Origin: Polyporus tsugae
Lineage: Eukaryota; Basidiomycota; Agaricomycetes; Polyporales; Polyporaceae
Assembly (NCBI GenBank): GCA_024305745.1
Contig: JAHRBS010000002.1
Coordinates: forward strand, 806,001 to 870,000
Direction: 5' to 3'
Length of the DNA stretch: 64,000 nucleotides
Part shown: in pieces, positions 37,134 through 48,961 of the stretch
Layout of the letters: the number at the start of each line of letters is the position of its first letter
Position numbering within the stretch: position 1 is the first letter of the stretch
Program-made: the position numbers and the translations under genes
The notes under the pieces: model-generated
Told to the model about the DNA's origin: nothing
Database searches by the model: none
Seen by the model: only the letters and a program-made list of their open reading frames with translations

Positions 37134-37927
37134 GCAGGTTTCGTCCTGCAGTTGGGGGGTTGTGGCTATACAGTTTGACGTTTACATTCGTCCCATCAAG
37201 TCTTACATGTTGTATGTCATCCATGCTGAAAAACACATTGCATCGGCCTGCGTGGTCTACCGTTATAGCGGCCTCTTGGGACACATTGAAGGGGTTCGGG
37301 TCATTTTCAAGGTGCGGGCTGCACTAGTACTCTCGAATTGGATATGAAGGAAATTTGTGCGTGTTTCGATTCTAAATCCTCTTCCCGACAAAGTATATCG
37401 TCCGAGTATTTCTTAAGTCTTTGGAGGGCAAGCGTTTCTTTATGTCGCGACCGATAGGTATGGGCGGTTGAGTACTGCGACTGGTTACTTGTTACATGCA
37501 ACAAGGCAAGGCACAGGGGAAGATCGGGTGAACTCGATCATGTAAGAGCAGTGTAAGAGCTTCGGAATACGCTTACTTATCGTCGACGATGAATCGATGA
37601 ACCGTGGTATACAGGCTGAGGCATTTCCCGGCCAAGGTAGAAGGCCATATAAAAGCTGCGGAGGCCCTGTATCCGTGCTCCGAGTTTCACCCACCGTTCC
37701 ACTTCTCATCAAAGTCGTATACGTATACTGTCCGAGTAGACCGACTACTTCACGGGTACGTCTGCATCTTTGACGTACTGTACTCTCGCTAATCCACCGA
37801 ATGAATCTGCATCCCTCCTCGCGTGCACTTGGCAAACCTACGACCCGATCATGGCGGGCCCCTGTTGCGTGTCCCACAGTCCCAGCCCCTGCTTCTGCAC
37901 AAACCTCACGCTTACGCTTTACACACA
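37134..37927. other. Intergenic region 3' of RPL4
   Basis: About 790 bp containing the RPL4 3' UTR and the promoter of the small Cys-rich gene. No gene supported. Confidence 0.5.
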
Positions 37928-39236
37928 ATGGCTTACCTGGAGACGGCCGCTGCGCCCGTGGATGCTTGCTACCTCGTCAAGTGCGGCAACTGTGGGAAGA
38001 CGACGTGGAAGGTGCGTCCCGACCCCCATTTCGTTTGTTCGAAGCCATTTGTCATACGCACCGCTGCCGGTTAGTACTGCACTGTACTATTCCGCGAACG
38101 TCGAAGGGCCCCTCTCTTGCCCCACCACCCCGAACCTTATGTTCTGCTGGCACTACGCCATCACCGTTTTCGCGAACGTCATGTCAGCGTCGAACTCAAA
38201 CGCTGTTTCTCATCCCTCAGAGTTTGCCTCGGAGAGGGGGAGTGGGGCTTGTTCTTTCGAGATTGTTCGTTTTCGATGATGGCGAGGCTCCTCCCCCTTT
38301 GCCCCCTACCCGTGGTTCGCGGGAAGGCTTCGACCGTTCCCATCGCGCGTACAGTCGGCCCCACCTCGCCTTTCTGTCCCTTGCCTACCCGCGCATTCAC
38401 TGCGCGTTCCCACCGATTCGCGACCCCAGAATCCATGGTTCCTCCTTCCGTCATCCATAATGCAGCGGCGTCCGCGTATGATGTCGGTGATCTGACAGAA
38501 GTTGCTGACTTTTACTGCACGATTACGTCTTACAGGGATGTGGCCAGCACGCGGAAGCGGTAAGTGATTCTCGAATCTCGGTTCAGACAGACTGTGTCTT
38601 GGGGTTCTCCCGTGCTGCTGCTGCGCGCAAAGCCTTCCAACGCGATTGGCCCGCTGTGGCCCTGGGGCCTGCCTTTGCGGGGAGGCGCGACCCTGTGAGT
38701 TCGGTGACGGCGGGTGTCGCGGACGATCGAGGCTCGGTCTTCAAATGGCCACCGGTCGATCTGGACCGGGGTTCATCTGGGGTTCATTATGCCACTGGCG
38801 ATCTCGCCTCATCAGTGGGTTGTGCACACCGATTGATCACGACGCTCGGGCTCCGTCGAGGTCGGCCTGTCTTACAGAACACGGCTGGAGAGCTGGATGC
38901 CGGGGCTAACCATCTGTTGTGGTGTCACTAGAGCACACGGGGGGTGAAGATGGACAAAAGATTCAGACTTCACAGGCATATGCCGCTACACGCAATTGAC
39001 CAGCCCTCAGAACACCTAGCATCTTTGCTTCTCATTACAGATGCACAGATGGGTGTGGGACGGAAGCAAATTTCGCGAGATGTGAGATGGGCGCGCGGGG
39101 GAGGTGGAGGGCTGGGCAGACGGGAAGGTGGAGTTGACGTACGAATGGGCTGTTTGCTGATGTACGTTGGGCTCGGGTGCCGTTGCAGGTGATGAGCTCC
39201 GTCAAGGAAGAAGACAAGTGCACATGCCCGCGGTGA
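37928..39236 (+). CDS. 51-residue Cys-rich (probable zinc-binding) protein
   Basis: Three exons: 37928-38011, 38536-38559 and 39189-39236. Phases close exactly and give a 51-residue protein with CGNCGKTTWKGCGQH in the middle and CTCPR at the end. Four cysteines and a histidine in CxxC...CxxH spacing, plus the CxC tail, suggest one zinc site. Very small fungal proteins of this pattern are familiar to me as uncharacterised; I know no function. The evidence for the chain is that every exon boundary has a standard GT donor and AG acceptor (GTGCGT...TTACAG; GTAAGT...TTGCAG) and the pieces form one compact motif. The introns are 524 and 629 nt, about ten times the local norm. Confidence 0.8.
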
Positions 39237-39867
39237 AGCGCACGCGCATACACGCATTCTGAAACACGAATTCGAAGCACGAACGCACCGATTTGGGGGT
39301 TCTGGCGAACGCGAAGAGGTTCCATGACTCGGGAGGTGTTACGATACGGGCTATGTAGTTACTCGGGTGGGATAGCGATGCCAATGGAGCACATGTACGT
39401 CGGCTTAATCGAGTGGTGGACTGAGACGAGGAGGGCGAGGCTCGATGGCCGTTGGGAGGGCCGCACGATTGGGGGGCTCGCGGCCGGATTGAGACGTTAC
39501 GAAGTCGGAATGGAAGTTTTCCTCGGTAACATTGAAGAGTGGGAGGCCGTAATGTTAGAACGACGTGGCCTGGGGTGGGGGCCTCAGGTGGGTGTGGAGG
39601 AGAGGAGGGAGTAGGGATCGGGGGTGGCAGGTGGGAGAGGACGGAGCTGATTGGGCGGCTGGGGCGGTAGCAGCCCGGCTGAGATCGCTTTGTGGAGTTG
39701 GTGCCAGACCGAGAGACCGATTCTGATTCTGAATTCGTCCTTTCTCTCTCTCTGTCCTCTCACCGCCGCCCCGTACATCCGACCCCTTCCCTCGTCCCCT
39801 CCCTCGTCCCTCTTTCCCCCACCCCCATCACCGACGCGCTGACGGCCTCCCGCTGTACATACTAGAC
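39237..39867. other. Intergenic region upstream of the kinase
   Basis: About 630 bp; the last 150 bp are CT-rich, typical of a fungal core promoter before the kinase ATG. No gene supported. Confidence 0.5.
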
Positions 39868-42800
39868 ATGGCCAACGCCGTCGCATCCTCTTCCCGCGAC
39901 CGGTCCGCCCAGCCCCGGACCAGCCTCCATTCCCTTCACTCCCTCTCCCAGTACGACCCCCACCAGCCCGTCGTCATGACCGGCGAAATCATCACCAAGC
40001 GCCGTCCGGCCAGGTCAGACTTCATAAAGATCGTCAACCAGTACGCCTTCAAGGTCAAGGTTGGCAAGGGCCAGCACGGCGAGGTCTTCCTCGCAGAGGA
40101 TCTCAACCTGAAGGACTCTGCCGTGGTCAGTGCGCTCTCTTGCCTTTCCCCTCGTTCCCTACCTTATCCCACATATATTGTTCTTGCGTATGTGCTCGGT
40201 GCTCGCTATGCGACTCGCAGGCAGTGAAAGCCGTGCGTCGCAAGAACAAGAGCGACCGCCTCAAGAAGCTTAGACGAAACGATAACCTCCCCCGCTATCC
40301 ACACTTGCCGCTCGTCGACCAGCTCGGGAGCACAGAGCACAAGATTCGCAAAGAGATTGCGATTATGAAGAAGCTCAGGCATCCCCATGTTGTCCGCTTG
40401 CTAGAAGTCATAGACGACCCTCTCACAGACAAGATCTACATGGGTATGTTCCCTCCCTTATTTCTTCCCAATCCCTGTACCCCTGCACCTTCTCGGGCTA
40501 TCTTTATTCCCATACTCCACGCGCCGCGCATGTCGCGTTACGCGCTGTTTACGAGATAGTCTAAAGGTCTGCTCGGCGACACGGAAACACTATAGCCGAG
40601 GACGCGATAGCACCTTCGGCTTCTGTACTCCACCCGCTTGCACATGTGATCTCTTGCTAACCCATGTTGCCTTTGCCTCGTTCAGTCATGGAATATCTCG
40701 GTGGGGGCGAAATAAAATGGCGCACGGCCTCCGACAGACCGCTCCTGCGCGTAGACCAAACACGGCGCATCTGCCGCGACGTCATCCTAGGACTTGAATA
40801 CCGTACGTCCGCTTCCCGCTTCTCTCTTCTCTGTCACGCCCTCCCACAGCACGCTCAATTGCTCCACCATGCTCTGCACCGTGTACGCTATCGCACCGGT
40901 CGCCCGTGACATGCAGTGCACTACCAGGGGATCATCCATCGCGATATCAAGCCTGCGAACCTCCTCTGGACCGCGGACCGGCGCACAGTCAAAATCAGCG
41001 ATTTCGGCGTCTCGACATTCTCGTACGCCCAGCGGCTCGCCGCTGCGGGCAAGGGCAACATCAAGCACGACGACACGGACCCGATCCTTATGGACGAGTC
41101 CGACCTCTCCAAGACCGCGGGCACGCCCATGTTCCTCGCGCCCGAGATCGTCGCGGACACGTCCGAGTCCGCATACCACCTCCCGCTCGCGTTCCTGCCG
41201 TACCCGCACCGTTCGTCGTCCTCGCAGTCCCAGACCCAGACCCAGGTGAACAGCAACAACAAGACGCCGACACCGACGCAGGGGACGGGGACCGCGGTGC
41301 AGGCGCAGACGCCACGCAAGAAACCGCAGATCTCGAAGGCGATCGACATTTGGGCGTTCGGGGTGACGCTGTACGGGCTGTTGTTTGGCACGCTACCGTT
41401 CCATGCGGGGACCGAGTTCGAGATCTACAAAGTCATCCGCACCCAGGACTGGGACGTCCCCGAGACGATGGGCCTCGATCACCTCCCGACCGGTGGGCGG
41501 CACCCCGAGCTCGCGGCCGCGGCCGCGGCGAAGAAGAGCGGACCCGCAGGCAAGCGGGCGGTGCTGGACACGGAGGGTGCGCAGGTCATGGACTTGCTGG
41601 ATAGGCTGCTCGAGAAGAACGCGTCGAGGAGGATCACGCTCGAGCGGGTGAAGGTGCGTGGCGCGTTTCTGTCGTTCATGTGTTGATAGGGCTCATGCAT
41701 CGTGCCGCTGGGACAGCGCCATCCGTGGATCCTCCGCGACCTCGAGCAGCCAGAGGAGTGGCTGCGCGAGACGCAGCTGACGCAGTATATCCCGCTCGAG
41801 CCAACGCACGACGAGACGAGCTCCGCGATGTCGTCCGTGCGCTTCCGCTGGCTGCCCCGGATCGGGAACCGCATTTTGTCGACGCTGCGTAGCGTTAGGC
41901 CGCAGCGCTCCTTCCGCCGAGGGCGCCCCCGCGACAACCGTGACCAGCAGGACGACGTCGGCGTGCAGTCTGCGCCGCATTACGCTCATCTCGCCCGCCA
42001 GCAACCAGCGGCATCCACGTCCACGGCAACGGGAGTGGCGGCCATTGGGTATCCGCACCAGCTCGGCTCGATGCGCGATAGGAAGCGGCGTTCAGGGCAG
42101 GATCTTGCACGCAACAAGTCGGCGAACGATATCGGCTCCAGGCCTGTAGATGGTGCTGCCAGCTGGGCATCGTCGCTCGGGGCGGGCCCGTCGAAGGGCA
42201 AGAGTGTTGATACGAGTCTCAGAATACCCTCGCAGTCAAGCCGGATAACATCGCCAGCGCCTTCCCCTGTAGCAGGCCCCTCGAGCACGGTTACATCGCC
42301 CGTTGGAGAGCACCCGCCTAGCGAACACTTGCCGGGCAGCGCTAGCCCACGGAGCGATCGCCCACGGAGCATGGTCGTGCAGTGGGTCCGCAAGATCGGC
42401 GGGACCAACCGCCAGTCGTCGTACTCGGCCTACAACTCGCACATGACTGAGTCCGCCGTGAACCTCGTGTTCAGTGGTCATCGTTACAGGGACGCGGACG
42501 GGCGCACGCACCCCATCGCTGCGACATCGCCGCCCTCGCGCGACAGTGCGGACGCGATGAGTGGACACGCGACCTCGCGCCAGAGTAGCATGAGCATGAG
42601 CATCGGCGGGAAGCTCTCCAAGGCAATGCGCGCCGCGTCGTGGACCGCGCCGGACTTCGCGCAGGCGCGCCCGTCCGAGGACATGACGTCTCTCTATTCG
42701 GGCGACCGCCCTGAGGACCTCGACGAAGAGGCGCTCATGTACGGCGCTGGGGGCGTCGCGGGCTCGCCTGTGCCCTCCGTCCCGAACAGTGCTCTCCTCA

Positions 42801-43372
42801 GCACGGTCTCGTCTATGCACTCGATCGGGCCGGCGTACGCGATCCGCCAGCGTACGGAGGGCGCACATGAGCAGCACTCGGAGACCCAGGACCATGTCAC
42901 ACACTCCCACTCTCACTCTCACTCCCACTCCCACTCCCGCTCCCGCGTGGGGCCATCCTCATCTGCACGTTCCCGGACGACGAGCCCGCTCGCAAAGCTG
43001 ACGTACCGCACACGGGGCGAGGAGTCGCCCGGAAGCGGGAGCGACAGCGACAGCGTCGCGCTTTCGTACGACTCGGCGGACGATGGCTCGAGCATCCTCG
43101 ACTTCCAGCCACGCGGGCGGGCGATGCTCGTCAACGAGGGCCCCGGGGACGTCCACGGGGACCGCCCGTCGTTCGAGGGCCAGCCGAGCACGTCGCAGAT
43201 GTACCAGGACGAGGACGAGGAGAGCGACTCCGAGGAGGCGGTGCCGCTCGAGGTGCGCACGCGCCGGCCGAGCCAGAGCGCGGCCGACATGACGTCCCCC
43301 CACCGCTCGCTGAGCGCGAGCGCGCATCGCGCGGCGCAGGCGGGCAAGCAGCGGGCGATGATCTGCACCTGA
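39868..43372 (+). CDS. CaMKK/SAK1-type protein kinase (SNF1-activating kinase family)
   Basis: Five exons: 39868-40125, 40221-40443, 40686-40802, 40917-41653, 41717-43372, giving 996 residues. Kinases of this group (yeast Sak1/Tos3/Elm1, fission yeast Ssp1, animal CaMKK) phosphorylate the activation loop of SNF1/AMPK. Visible are the glycine loop VGKGQHGEVFLA, catalytic Lys in AVKAVRRK, the long insert before KIRKEIAIMKKLRHPHVV, HRDIKPANLLW, DFGVS, activation-loop Thr in LSKTAGTPMFLAPE and IDIWAFGVTLYGLLFG. Between APE and the IDIWAFG block sits a Ser/Gln/Thr-rich insert of about 60 residues. The last 500 residues are a disordered Ser-rich tail with a His-Ser repeat (42902-42946) and acidic patches. 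No calmodulin site is evident. Confidence 0.92.
42902..42946 (+). repeat. His-Ser coding repeat
   Basis: Hexanucleotide CACTCC/CACTCT repeated six times, then CGCTCC; it encodes six His-Ser pairs followed by Arg-Ser in the kinase tail. Synonymous changes in the repeats show it is not a fresh slippage product. Confidence 0.85.
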
Positions 43373-44581
43373 CGGAAGGCGTCGCGCTCGGACCCGGCGC
43401 CGCAATCACCAGTCCGCAAGAGGAGAAGGGAGAAGTGTACATGTCGCGTTGTGTATGTAGGTGTTGTTCTTTTGTGTATACGGCGGCTGGCTCGCTGCGT
43501 ATGTGTGCGGGCTGAGCGTGCCGACGGACACGATTTACTGCGTCGCCGATAGAGACGGACAACAGCAGAGTATTAGCCTTCTCATACATCCCATCCCATC
43601 TGACCCCCATCCCATCCCATTCCACCCCATCTGAATCCCCCTGTCCCATTCAACCACTCATCTCTTCGACTCATCGCAATCTTTCTTATCCTATCGCTAG
43701 AGCATCCCTCTCTTGTATCACTACAGTTCCTCTTACTGATCATTATGGCCCTACTACTACCATTTGCTCCCTCATGCCTGCCTCCCCGCTTCCCTTCACC
43801 TTCACCTATCACCTTCACTTTTACTTTCGCTTTCGTTTCTTTCCCCCCCAAGCCCCATGCCATGACCCATCATCTACACCATGCTTAGCGGCCGATTCCC
43901 CCTTGTACCTTCGTGTACCTTCCCATCTTCATTTCGTCTTCCAAGTTCACCTCACCATCCGCTAGCCCTTTTCTCGTCGCTGTCGCCCCATCCGGCGGCA
44001 TCGAGTTGATAGGAATAGAATTAGCCCGCGCTGCAGCTGCAGCTGCAGCCGCAGCGCAAGTGCTCGTATATCCGGTGCCTGTTATACATGCCATGTACTC
44101 TACACTAGCGGACGCGCGCGTCCGCTCCAAGTCATCACGTACGTCGTTAAACAACAAGAATGAGTGCCGAGAACGGGAACGAGAAGAAAGGAAGAGTGCA
44201 GTGTATGGGTGAATGCAGGATGCAGAGAGATAGACAGAGATAGACAGATAATGTTGGGAGGAGAGCATGGGTGCAGAGTCCAGAGACCCGGGAGACGGAG
44301 AAGAGATAAGAGCAGGATAACCAACATAACTGGAAACTGGCGATAATGAGCGCGGTGAGTAGTAGGTGTGCAACGAATGGGCAGAGGATTAGCATGAATC
44401 GCTCTATGGATAAATATCCAGCAATGCACATATGCACATATGAACACTTGGCGAGGCGGCATGTCATGGAAGAGTGGGGGTGGTTGTCGGCATAGGTGGT
44501 GGATTAGCAAGGGGAAAGGGGGGAACCGGGGGAGAGGGGGGTTAGCATTAACATGGAGGACAGGCCTAGAGTTGCTGTTGT
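43373..44581. other. Convergent 3' region of kinase and coiled-coil gene
   Basis: 1.2 kb between convergent stops. Simple repeats: CCCAT-type pentamers at about 43585-43630, CTTTCAC/CTTTCGC-type pyrimidine tract at about 43790-43845, and GCTGCA hexamers at about 44030-44055. No gene supported. Confidence 0.55.
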
Positions 44582-47500
44582 CTAGGTTGCCGACCAGGCC
44601 CCGAGGGTGCGCGCCGCGTCGCCTCCTAGCTTGCCCAGGAAGCTCCAGACGGCCGCGGTGCTGTCGCCAGAGAAGCCTTCGCCGGAGGCCTGGATCGAGT
44701 TGAAGCTCGACCACGCCGCGCGGTCGTAGTACGTCGGGCCGCCGGGGACCGAGTACTGCGGCGCCATCGCCTGGCCCATGAGGAACGCGACGAGGGCGGA
44801 CGCCCCCACGCAGATGAGCAGCTGGCCAGTCTTGGTGACCGAGCCACCGTCGGGGTCGCCGTACACGTAGGTGTTGTAGATGTTGTAGAAGCGGCCGCTC
44901 TTGCGCCGCGAGTTCTTGCTGTCCCGGGAGCGCGGTGGGCTGTTGCGCGAAGTCTCCTCGATGAGCTTCTCGATTGCGGCGCAGCTTACGCCAGTGTCGT
45001 CCTTGAACGCCTTGTAGTCCTCGATGGCCTCTTCCGAGATCCCGTCAGGAAGCGCCACGATAGGTACCGGGAGGCCGGGGTGATACGTCTTGAGGTATTC
45101 GCGGACGGCAAGGTCGTCGCCGGTGACCTTGTCGTATGCTGGGGGAAGATCGGGATGTAGGTGCTCTTGATGGGCCTTGGGTGTAGGGGGTATCAAAGTG
45201 GAAGATGACGATGCGAGCGCATCATCTTCCTCCTCCGATGTCGTCCCTGATGTTGAGGGTTCAGGTTGTACTTCGTCAGTCTGAATCTCTCGCTCGACAG
45301 TGATAACGACAACAGGGATGGACATTGGTTCCGGTTCTGTTTGAATGGACATCGAGAAGACCGACTGTTCATCTGTTTGGACGCTGAATGAGGCAGTGAG
45401 GATCTTGGGTGGAGGTTCGGTCTGCACAGACGTGGTAGACGTGAACTCGTCTGGCTCGTGTTGCGTGCCAGTGTCCGAGTACTCCGTTGTTTCATCCATC
45501 CGGAAGGTTTCGATCTTCTTGACGCGACTGGCTACCTTCTGCAGATCGTCACAGACATTGTCAGACCAATCAAACCACGCAACGCGTTGACTTACCCTCT
45601 TCGTGCGTGTAATGATCGTCTGCACATAATCCTCGCTCTCCGTATCGTCATCCTCGGGGGTTACCTCGAGCTCGAGGCTATTCGGTTCCTCGTCCTCATC
45701 CTCGTCCTCCAGCTCCCATTTGCCGTCCTTCATCTTGCTCAGAAGCTCGGCGCCCAGGGACTTGCTGACACTACCGTGAGCGCTGGCAGTCCCAGAGCCT
45801 CCCTTCTCGATGCCATGAGCGCTATTCCGGAGCTCATCCATGTCGAACCGCATCCGGTCGATGGTCTCCTTGAGCATCATGTTCTCCTGCTTCTGCTCAT
45901 CGAGCTGCGTCTGAGCCTGCTGTGCGATGACGAGCTCGGCCTCGACGGTGGCGATCCGCTCATCGTAATTTGCCTGCTCGCGTAACCACTTGTTTACCTC
46001 GACGGAATGCAGTTGCGCCGCCTCTTGGTGGTCCTTGATTTCCTGGTCACGACGGCGGAGCACATTACGATATCGTTCGGACTCGGCTGATGGCAGCGAT
46101 AAATGATGTGCTACAAACTGAAGACGGGAGGTGGGCGTACCACATTGCTCTTGATACTGCTTCTGCAGACTTTGATATGACGAGCGTGCGCTATCTAAGC
46201 TCTTTTGGAGCTTGGCGATCTCGGACTCGAGCGCAGCAATTTGTGTCGTATTTTGGCGCTGCGGGAGGGTACCGGTGAGAACAGTAGTCGATATCATAGT
46301 TGAGAAATACGCGCACCTCTTTTGAACGGAGTTCCTTTTCTTCACGCTTCGTCGCACTCAACTCACTTCGAGCCTCCTCGAGCCTGATTTGCATGTCCTC
46401 CAGTTCCTGCTCGTGTTCCGCAAGCCGATTCTGCAGGGTGTGCTCGGCTTCCAACAGTTTCCTACCAAGGTCTGTGTTCAACCTCTGCAGCGCGTCTAGC
46501 CGTTGTTCCATGTCGAGCGAAACCGTCGACGACGCGGCCGATCTATCCATGACCAGTCCAAGCAACTCGTCCTCGACATCGGAATCCGAGTCCGAATCCT
46601 CACCCTTGCGAGGCATAGCCAACGAGGAGATTTGCTCGTGGAAGGATTGCTCATCGTCAAACGAATTGTCTGACGGGGGCGGTGACATGAGGCCAGATTG
46701 TCGAGGGTCGGATTCGCGCTCAGGCGACGAGCCATAATAGTCGTTCGCGAAGCTGTCCATGGAAGCAAAATGACCTTGTGGCTGAGACTGAGCGCGCGAA
46801 TGTGGTCGGACAGGCGTTGCGCCGAATGGGGGTGAACTGATGGACTTTGCAAGGGGAGGGGAGCTGAAAGTGGGGCTGGTAGGATTTGAAGGAGCGCGCG
46901 AGCGACTAGGCGTTCGCGCGTATGTAGATGGGCTCGAGGATACGGACTAGGAGCGAGGTTGTGGTCAGGCTCTTACCATGCACGCATTGGCCCGAACGCG
47001 GAACGGAACACCGTTCGCGCCATGCACCGGAATAGAGAATGAAAGTGCGCACCTCAGAGTCACTAAGCGCGCGGTTGTGGCCTTGGCCCGCATCGCTCTT
47101 CCTCCTCGAGGGTGGGGGTCGCCGCGCCCAGCTTGAAGGGGCGTTGTTGTTCAAGGGTGTCGTCCGTTGTCTTCTCCCAGAGTCGAAGACGGATTCGCGA
47201 GGCGTCGCCGGTGGTCCTCGTGAGGACGACCTGTGGTATGTAGCGGTGGAGTCGCGACTGGATGAGCGAGAGTTGTAACCATCATAGTCCCGTTCTTCCG
47301 AGCGTCCACGATCGTCCAAGTCACCTGGGCTGGAATTCGGTGGAGAGGGATCTGGGCTGTGGTGGTCACCGGTGGTGGTTTGCATGGCAACGTATTGAAT
47401 GAGGACTTGAGGGGTCACTTGAAGACCAGGGTTGCTTGAGATGAGGGATGTGAGTTGCTCCTCCTCGTCCCGCGTCATCAGCTCTACGGCATTGTGGTTA

Positions 47501-47715
47501 CCAGAGAATGTGCGCAGGACGTCTACAAGCGCGTCTCCAGGGATGACAGGCTCGTCGGAGTCGTTGTATGAGCAGAGGGGGTGATCTTGGAATATTTCGT
47601 AGAGTTCCCGTTCGAGGTCGGCGATCGACTGGCGGTTTCTTCCATATGTTCCCGTCTGCTGGGACGCGTCAGTCGCGTCATATCGCGTGGTGGTGAGCGA
47701 GCGCACCGTTGCCAT
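44582..47715 (-). CDS. Coiled-coil, C-terminally membrane-anchored protein with QT-motif array
   Basis: Five exons: 47715-47053, 46946-46317, 46258-46141, 46086-45596, 45538-44582, giving about 952 residues. I do not recognise a named family; the layout is clear. Residues 25-110 are a helical N-terminal unit (SIADLERELYEIFQDHP). A Ser/Arg-rich linker follows, then a long coiled coil (DMEQRLDALQRLNTDLGRKL through ENMMLKETIDRMRFDMDELR) and an acidic stretch. Next comes a row of motifs TSVQTEPPP, FSVQTDEQ, MSIQTEPEP and REIQTDEVQ. A compact block follows (LAVREYLKTYHPGLPVP), then RFYNIYNTYVYGD and a hydrophobic segment (LLICVGASALVAFLMGQAMA) about 60 residues from the end. It could tether dynein light chain to the ER or nuclear envelope. 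Exon 1 may contain one more in-frame intron after codon 3. Confidence 0.8.
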
Positions 47716-48961
47716 GCTTGCAGCGTAAAAGTACACAGAATTTGAGGATGAGTGGGGGTGAACGTCGAACCGAGAGTGGTGTCGGTGAGTGGTTGTGGCA
47801 GGAACAGTGATCACCGCAAAGTCCCGAACCCCATCATTGGGGATTACATAATCTTCCCTCCCGTTTTGTCCAGCTCAAGCCGCTTGCCCGAACTTTGCGT
47901 CTGTTTGGCCACCACGTCCTGACCACGTCTCACCCACAATTCACCTTTCCACTGGCACCTGTGGCATTTTAAACTACACAATTGGTTCAGCTCGAGGTTA
48001 TCGCCGACAAACGTGAGGGTGTGTCAAAGCTCTGTCGGGCACTGGCGACATGTGGCGGAGCATGTCATGCCAGCGATGCGGTGTACGCGGGGTTATCGTC
48101 CTTCCGTGGTCCACATTTCTATCTTCTACTTGACATTCTGAATACTCACCTTGACATGCATGTATATGGCGCCGCTATGGCGTATTCTTCATGAACCCCC
48201 GGCCGCGTATTTCCTCCCAGGACTTCGAAAGGGTCGATGGGGAGTGGCCCAACACGGAAGGTAGTACAGTGTATTCTTCAAGTCGTGTCTCTTCACTGAC
48301 ATGGTTATCGCATTGTATAGTGCAAACATGTTATATGCCTTTACACGAGGAGCGATTCCAAAATGTTAAAAAAAACACAACGGCGAACCCTCCTGTACCG
48401 TATTACGACTACAGCGCTGCTACTGTCCTGCTATCACCAATGGCAACCTTACCTTCCGACAGGGATCCCGGATGTCAATGGTTGCTAAACAAGGGTATGC
48501 TCTTGGGGTGTTCGCTGACGAAACTACCTGCGACATTTAATCATCTATGCCATATCCCATCCCAGCCGTGACGACACCTCCCTGCCTTCATCTATCGTTG
48601 CATGCCTCTTTTCACTACAATCGGCTATCGCTGGATTCGGTAGCGGACAGCGTGTCCACCGGTACCATTCCGAAAACGTCTGTTCTCTCCCATACCTTTG
48701 CCTTCTGTAGTCAAGAAGGGCAGCGTAGGTAAGGAACAGCTTCCAACACTTTCCCCCTCGCTGAAAATGAAATGTTTCCTTTCACAGAACTCCCTATCGT
48801 TTCAGAGTCTCAAGTGCCGCTTACCCCTCAGATATTGTGCCATCCGTTGCGGAAGCAAACTGACCTGTTTCGACACCGTTCGCGAGATGCATTCTTATAA
48901 GGCTCCTGTTTACTCGCCGTTGGGGCAGCACTTCCCTCGATCCGTTGTCGTACCTCCTACC
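47716..48961. other. Divergent intergenic region coiled-coil gene / sedolisin 2
   Basis: 1.25 kb between divergent start codons; holds both promoters. No gene supported. Confidence 0.5.
48896..48901 (+). promoter_or_regulatory. TATAAG element of sedolisin 2
   Basis: TATAAG about 60 bp before the ATG at 48962, matching the element in front of the other sedolisin. Confidence 0.5.

Noticed and set aside
46317..46760. Coiled-coil protein starting at the ATG at 46760
   Set aside because: The frame stays open upstream to a TAG acceptor at 46947 and splices in phase to an exon beginning at 47715, so the ATG is internal.
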